Assembly (NCBI GenBank): GCA_963751355.1
Contig: CAVVVS010000061.1
Span: forward strand, 55,059 to 119,058
From: CAVVVS01 sp963751355
GTDB taxonomy: Bacteria > Bacteroidota > Ignavibacteria > Ignavibacteriales > Ignavibacteriaceae
DNA: 64,000 nucleotides
Direction of reading: 5' to 3'
The notes under the pieces are model-generated. The model was not told the origin of the DNA. It searched no databases and saw only the letters and a list, made by a program, of their open reading frames with translations. The position numbers were made by a program, and so were the translations under genes. Below, piece by piece: positions 61,916 through 64,000 of the stretch; positions within the stretch are counted from its first letter, which is position 1, and each line of letters opens with the position of its first letter.

Positions 61916-64000
61916 ATGAAGAATATCTCATTTAGTATCTTACTCATCCTTCTGGTTACGAGTTCTTCTAAAAGCCAGCAAATAACCAACTGGAAAAATT
62001 ATACTGATATGAAATCGGTAAGAAGCCTTGTTGCCGACGGAAACGGCATTTGGGCAGCCACCGGAGGCGGTGCGTTTTATTATAATGCTATTGCAGACTC
62101 ATTCAGCACTCTTCACAAAACTGACGGTTTAACAGGTTCTTCATTAACCGCGGTAACTATCGACAAAGAGGGTAAAATCTGGTTTGGCAGTGATGACGGT
62201 GTTATCGATGTATATAATCCCTCTGATAAATCCTTTAATACCATTCTTGATATCGCAAATTCCGATAAGGATAATAAGAGCATTAATGATTTAATTGCTT
62301 CGGGGGATACGATTATTGTATCTACCGATTTCGGTATTTCATTAATCAATTCGAATAAATTAATTTTTTACGATAGTTTTTTTAGATTCGGCAGTTTTCC
62401 TTCAAATATTGTCGTTAATTCTGCTAAAAAAATCGGCTTAATATACGCATCTACTGTTGGAGGAGTAGCTATTCAGAAAAAGGGAGCAGTAAATCTCTCT
62501 GCACCGGAATCTTGGAATGTCTACACATCCGCAGAAGGCTTACCTTCTGATAATGTGCATAAAATAGTTGCATTTAATAATTCTATAATTGCGGCAACCG
62601 ATAAAGGGCTGGCAGCGTATCAAGGAAATCAATGGACTCAATTTCTTCCTCAATTAAATAATCAAAATATTTTCGATATTATAACTGCCGGTGATACTCT
62701 ATTTATAATTGCTGCATCGAGCAGTAACTCATCATCAATATATGCCTACTCCGGAAGCGTTTTAATTAAAAAAAGTTCATCAAATGGCCTTTCAACAAAA
62801 CTTGCTTTTTCTAACAAAATGGGTTTGCTAACCGGAACCAGCGAAGGTATTTATCTTGTCAATCATTCAGGAACAAATAATTCGTATTTATACCCGAACG
62901 GTCCCAGAGCAAATCAGTTCCCTGGAATGACAGTAGATAATAACGGAAATCTATGGTGTGCCTCCGGCAGAGACGTGACCGGAATTGGTTATTATGAATT
63001 CGACGGAAAACATTGGGACAACTACCATCGTTCCAATTCGCCGAACCTTATAACAAATGCTTTACATGATGTTTATGCGGCTCCGGATAACACTGTCTAC
63101 TTCGGTAGTTGGGGTAAGGGCTATATCAGGATTAAAAACGGCATAATACAATCATTCGACAATAAAAATACCGGGATGTACGGAATAGTTGAAAATCCAA
63201 ATTTTTTAGTTATTTCCGGTTTTGCAACTGATTCGCAAAATAATCTTTGGGTGCTTAATTATGGCGCAGCGGATAGAAAGCCTTTAACAATGTTGACACC
63301 GGATAGTACCTGGTATCATTTTTCTGTTCCCGCAACATCAAACCAATATTTAACACAGTATTTTTATCTTGTAGTCGATCAATATGACACTAAGTGGTTT
63401 AGCTGCCAGGATGCTAACAGGAGCGGATTGTACTATTTTAATGAAAATAAAACTTTTAATAATACCAATGATGATAAGTCAGGATACCTTACAACCGGAA
63501 GTGGTTTAAATAGTAATACCATTACCGCAATCGCCGTTGACAGAAGAGGAGATGTCTGGGTAGGAACAAATTTAGGCGTTAACATAATCAGTAGTACTTA
63601 TACAATTACTCAGAACGAAACACCTCAGCTCAGCATTACATCCGTTTTTTCTTTGAGACAGCAAACCATCAACTGTTTGGCTGTTGATCCGCTCAACAGA
63701 AAATGGGTCGGTACAAATCAAGGCTTATTGCTTGTGAATTCCGACGGCTCCAGTTTATTAGCTGCTTTTAACACTACAAACAGTGCATTACTTTCAAATC
63801 AGATCCGTAGTATTGCAATTGATGATAACACCGGGAAAGTATTTGTCGGAACCGATGCGGGGTTAACTTCATTTAATACAGCCGCTATTAAACCCGTTGA
63901 TGGTTTTACAAAGTTATTCGTATATCCGAGCCCGTTTATATTACAAAACGATAATAATAAGTTAACCATCGATGGTTTAGTCAAGGATTCTGAAATTAAA
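61916..64000 (+). CDS. Exported beta-propeller protein with T9SS-type tail (incomplete at window end)
   Basis: Open from an ATG at 61916 (after AAGGGAAAAG) to the window edge: 695 codons with no stop. Signal peptide KNISFSILLILLVTSSSKS, then repeated propeller blades of the two-component-regulator type (WFGSDDGVIDVYN, WVGTNLGVNII, KWVGTNQGLLLVN, VFVGTDAGLTSFN). The last visible part, FVYPSPFILQNDNNKLTIDG, looks like the start of a type IX secretion C-terminal domain. Could be a PorZ-like or a surface propeller protein; the C-terminus lies outside. Confidence 0.82.
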   Translation, partial: MKNISFSILLILLVTSSSKSQQITNWKNYTDMKSVRSLVADGNGIWAATGGGAFYYNAIADSFSTLHKTDGLTGSSLTAVTIDKEGKIWFGSDDGVIDVYNPSDKSFNTILDIANSDKDNKSINDLIASGDTIIVSTDFGISLINSNKLIFYDSFFRFGSFPSNIVVNSAKKIGLIYASTVGGVAIQKKGAVNLSAPESWNVYTSAEGLPSDNVHKIVAFNNSIIAATDKGLAAYQGNQWTQFLPQLNNQNIFDIITAGDTLFIIAASSSNSSSIYAYSGSVLIKKSSSNGLSTKLAFSNKMGLLTGTSEGIYLVNHSGTNNSYLYPNGPRANQFPGMTVDNNGNLWCASGRDVTGIGYYEFDGKHWDNYHRSNSPNLITNALHDVYAAPDNTVYFGSWGKGYIRIKNGIIQSFDNKNTGMYGIVENPNFLVISGFATDSQNNLWVLNYGAADRKPLTMLTPDSTWYHFSVPATSNQYLTQYFYLVVDQYDTKWFSCQDANRSGLYYFNENKTFNNTNDDKSGYLTTGSGLNSNTITAIAVDRRGDVWVGTNLGVNIISSTYTITQNETPQLSITSVFSLRQQTINCLAVDPLNRKWVGTNQGLLLVNSDGSSLLAAFNTTNSALLSNQIRSIAIDDNTGKVFVGTDAGLTSFNTAAIKPVDGFTKLFVYPSPFILQNDNNKLTIDGLVKDSEIK

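Noticed and set aside
1..64000. tRNA genes, CRISPR arrays, insertion sequences, prophage genes
   Set aside because: I looked for T-loop GTTCGAATC-like cores, regular direct repeats with spacers, transposase motifs and phage proteins and found none.

Overview
The window is about 64 kb of AT-rich bacterial chromosome. It most likely comes from the Ignavibacteria/Chlorobi-Bacteroidota side of the FCB group. This is inferred from the mix of a flotillin-like FloA, ClpC, a NupC/PunA salvage set, SecD and SecF as separate genes, an outer-membrane propeller protein with a type IX secretion-style tail, several small outer-membrane barrels, a TAnnTTTG-type promoter before secD, and weak Shine-Dalgarno sites with some TTG starts. 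I see no tRNA, rRNA, CRISPR array, prophage or insertion sequence.

Layout. 1-8.6 kb: a paired M16 peptidase operon, a membrane-anchored unknown, enoyl-CoA hydratase, small membrane proteins, an SDR reductase and truA. 9-16.7 kb: two orphan sensor histidine kinases with the decayed remnant of a third between them, an aldehyde dehydrogenase and an RsbU-type phosphatase. 16.7-27.1 kb: pyrE, a pterin dehydratase, clpC, a floA / frameshifted gene / UvrD-like helicase operon, and a frameshifted glycosyltransferase followed by a methyltransferase. 27.4-34.4 kb: nucleoside salvage (cdd, tdk, nupC, punA), then secD-secF. 34.6-46 kb: a signalling island with a quinone oxidoreductase, three large RsbU-type PP2C phosphatases, an RsbV-like STAS protein, an RsbW-like kinase, an ECF sigma factor with an unusual anti-sigma factor, and a second STAS protein. 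46.1-51.4 kb: purA, a cell-wall amidase and a histidine kinase in one overlapping operon, meeting nadA tail to tail. 51.4-52.9 kb: a gene-free stretch with three small-RNA-like units. 52.9-64 kb: aroK-aroB, an OmpA-like barrel, a PpiD-type foldase, a Crp/Fnr regulator, a PHP phosphoesterase, ribH, a GT-C-like membrane protein and an unfinished propeller protein.

The most unusual content is the gene-free stretch 51402-52858. Three plus-strand units each have a sigma-54-like -24/-12 element. In all three, exactly 26 bases after the start of that element, the same conserved RNA start begins (TGAAAATAGAAAATA). Two of the units are about 90 nt, end in a strong intrinsic terminator, carry repeated CUCCCU motifs, and have a pair of 13-bp upstream sites 20 bp apart at an identical distance from the promoter. 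This looks like an undescribed family of sigma-54-controlled small RNAs, similar in design (not in sequence) to the Vibrio Qrr RNAs.

Two otherwise healthy genes (22311-22879 and 25215-26293) are each interrupted by what looks like one missing base in a homopolymer. This is either residual sequencing error or recent mutation. All functional names rest on motifs read by eye; no database search was possible.
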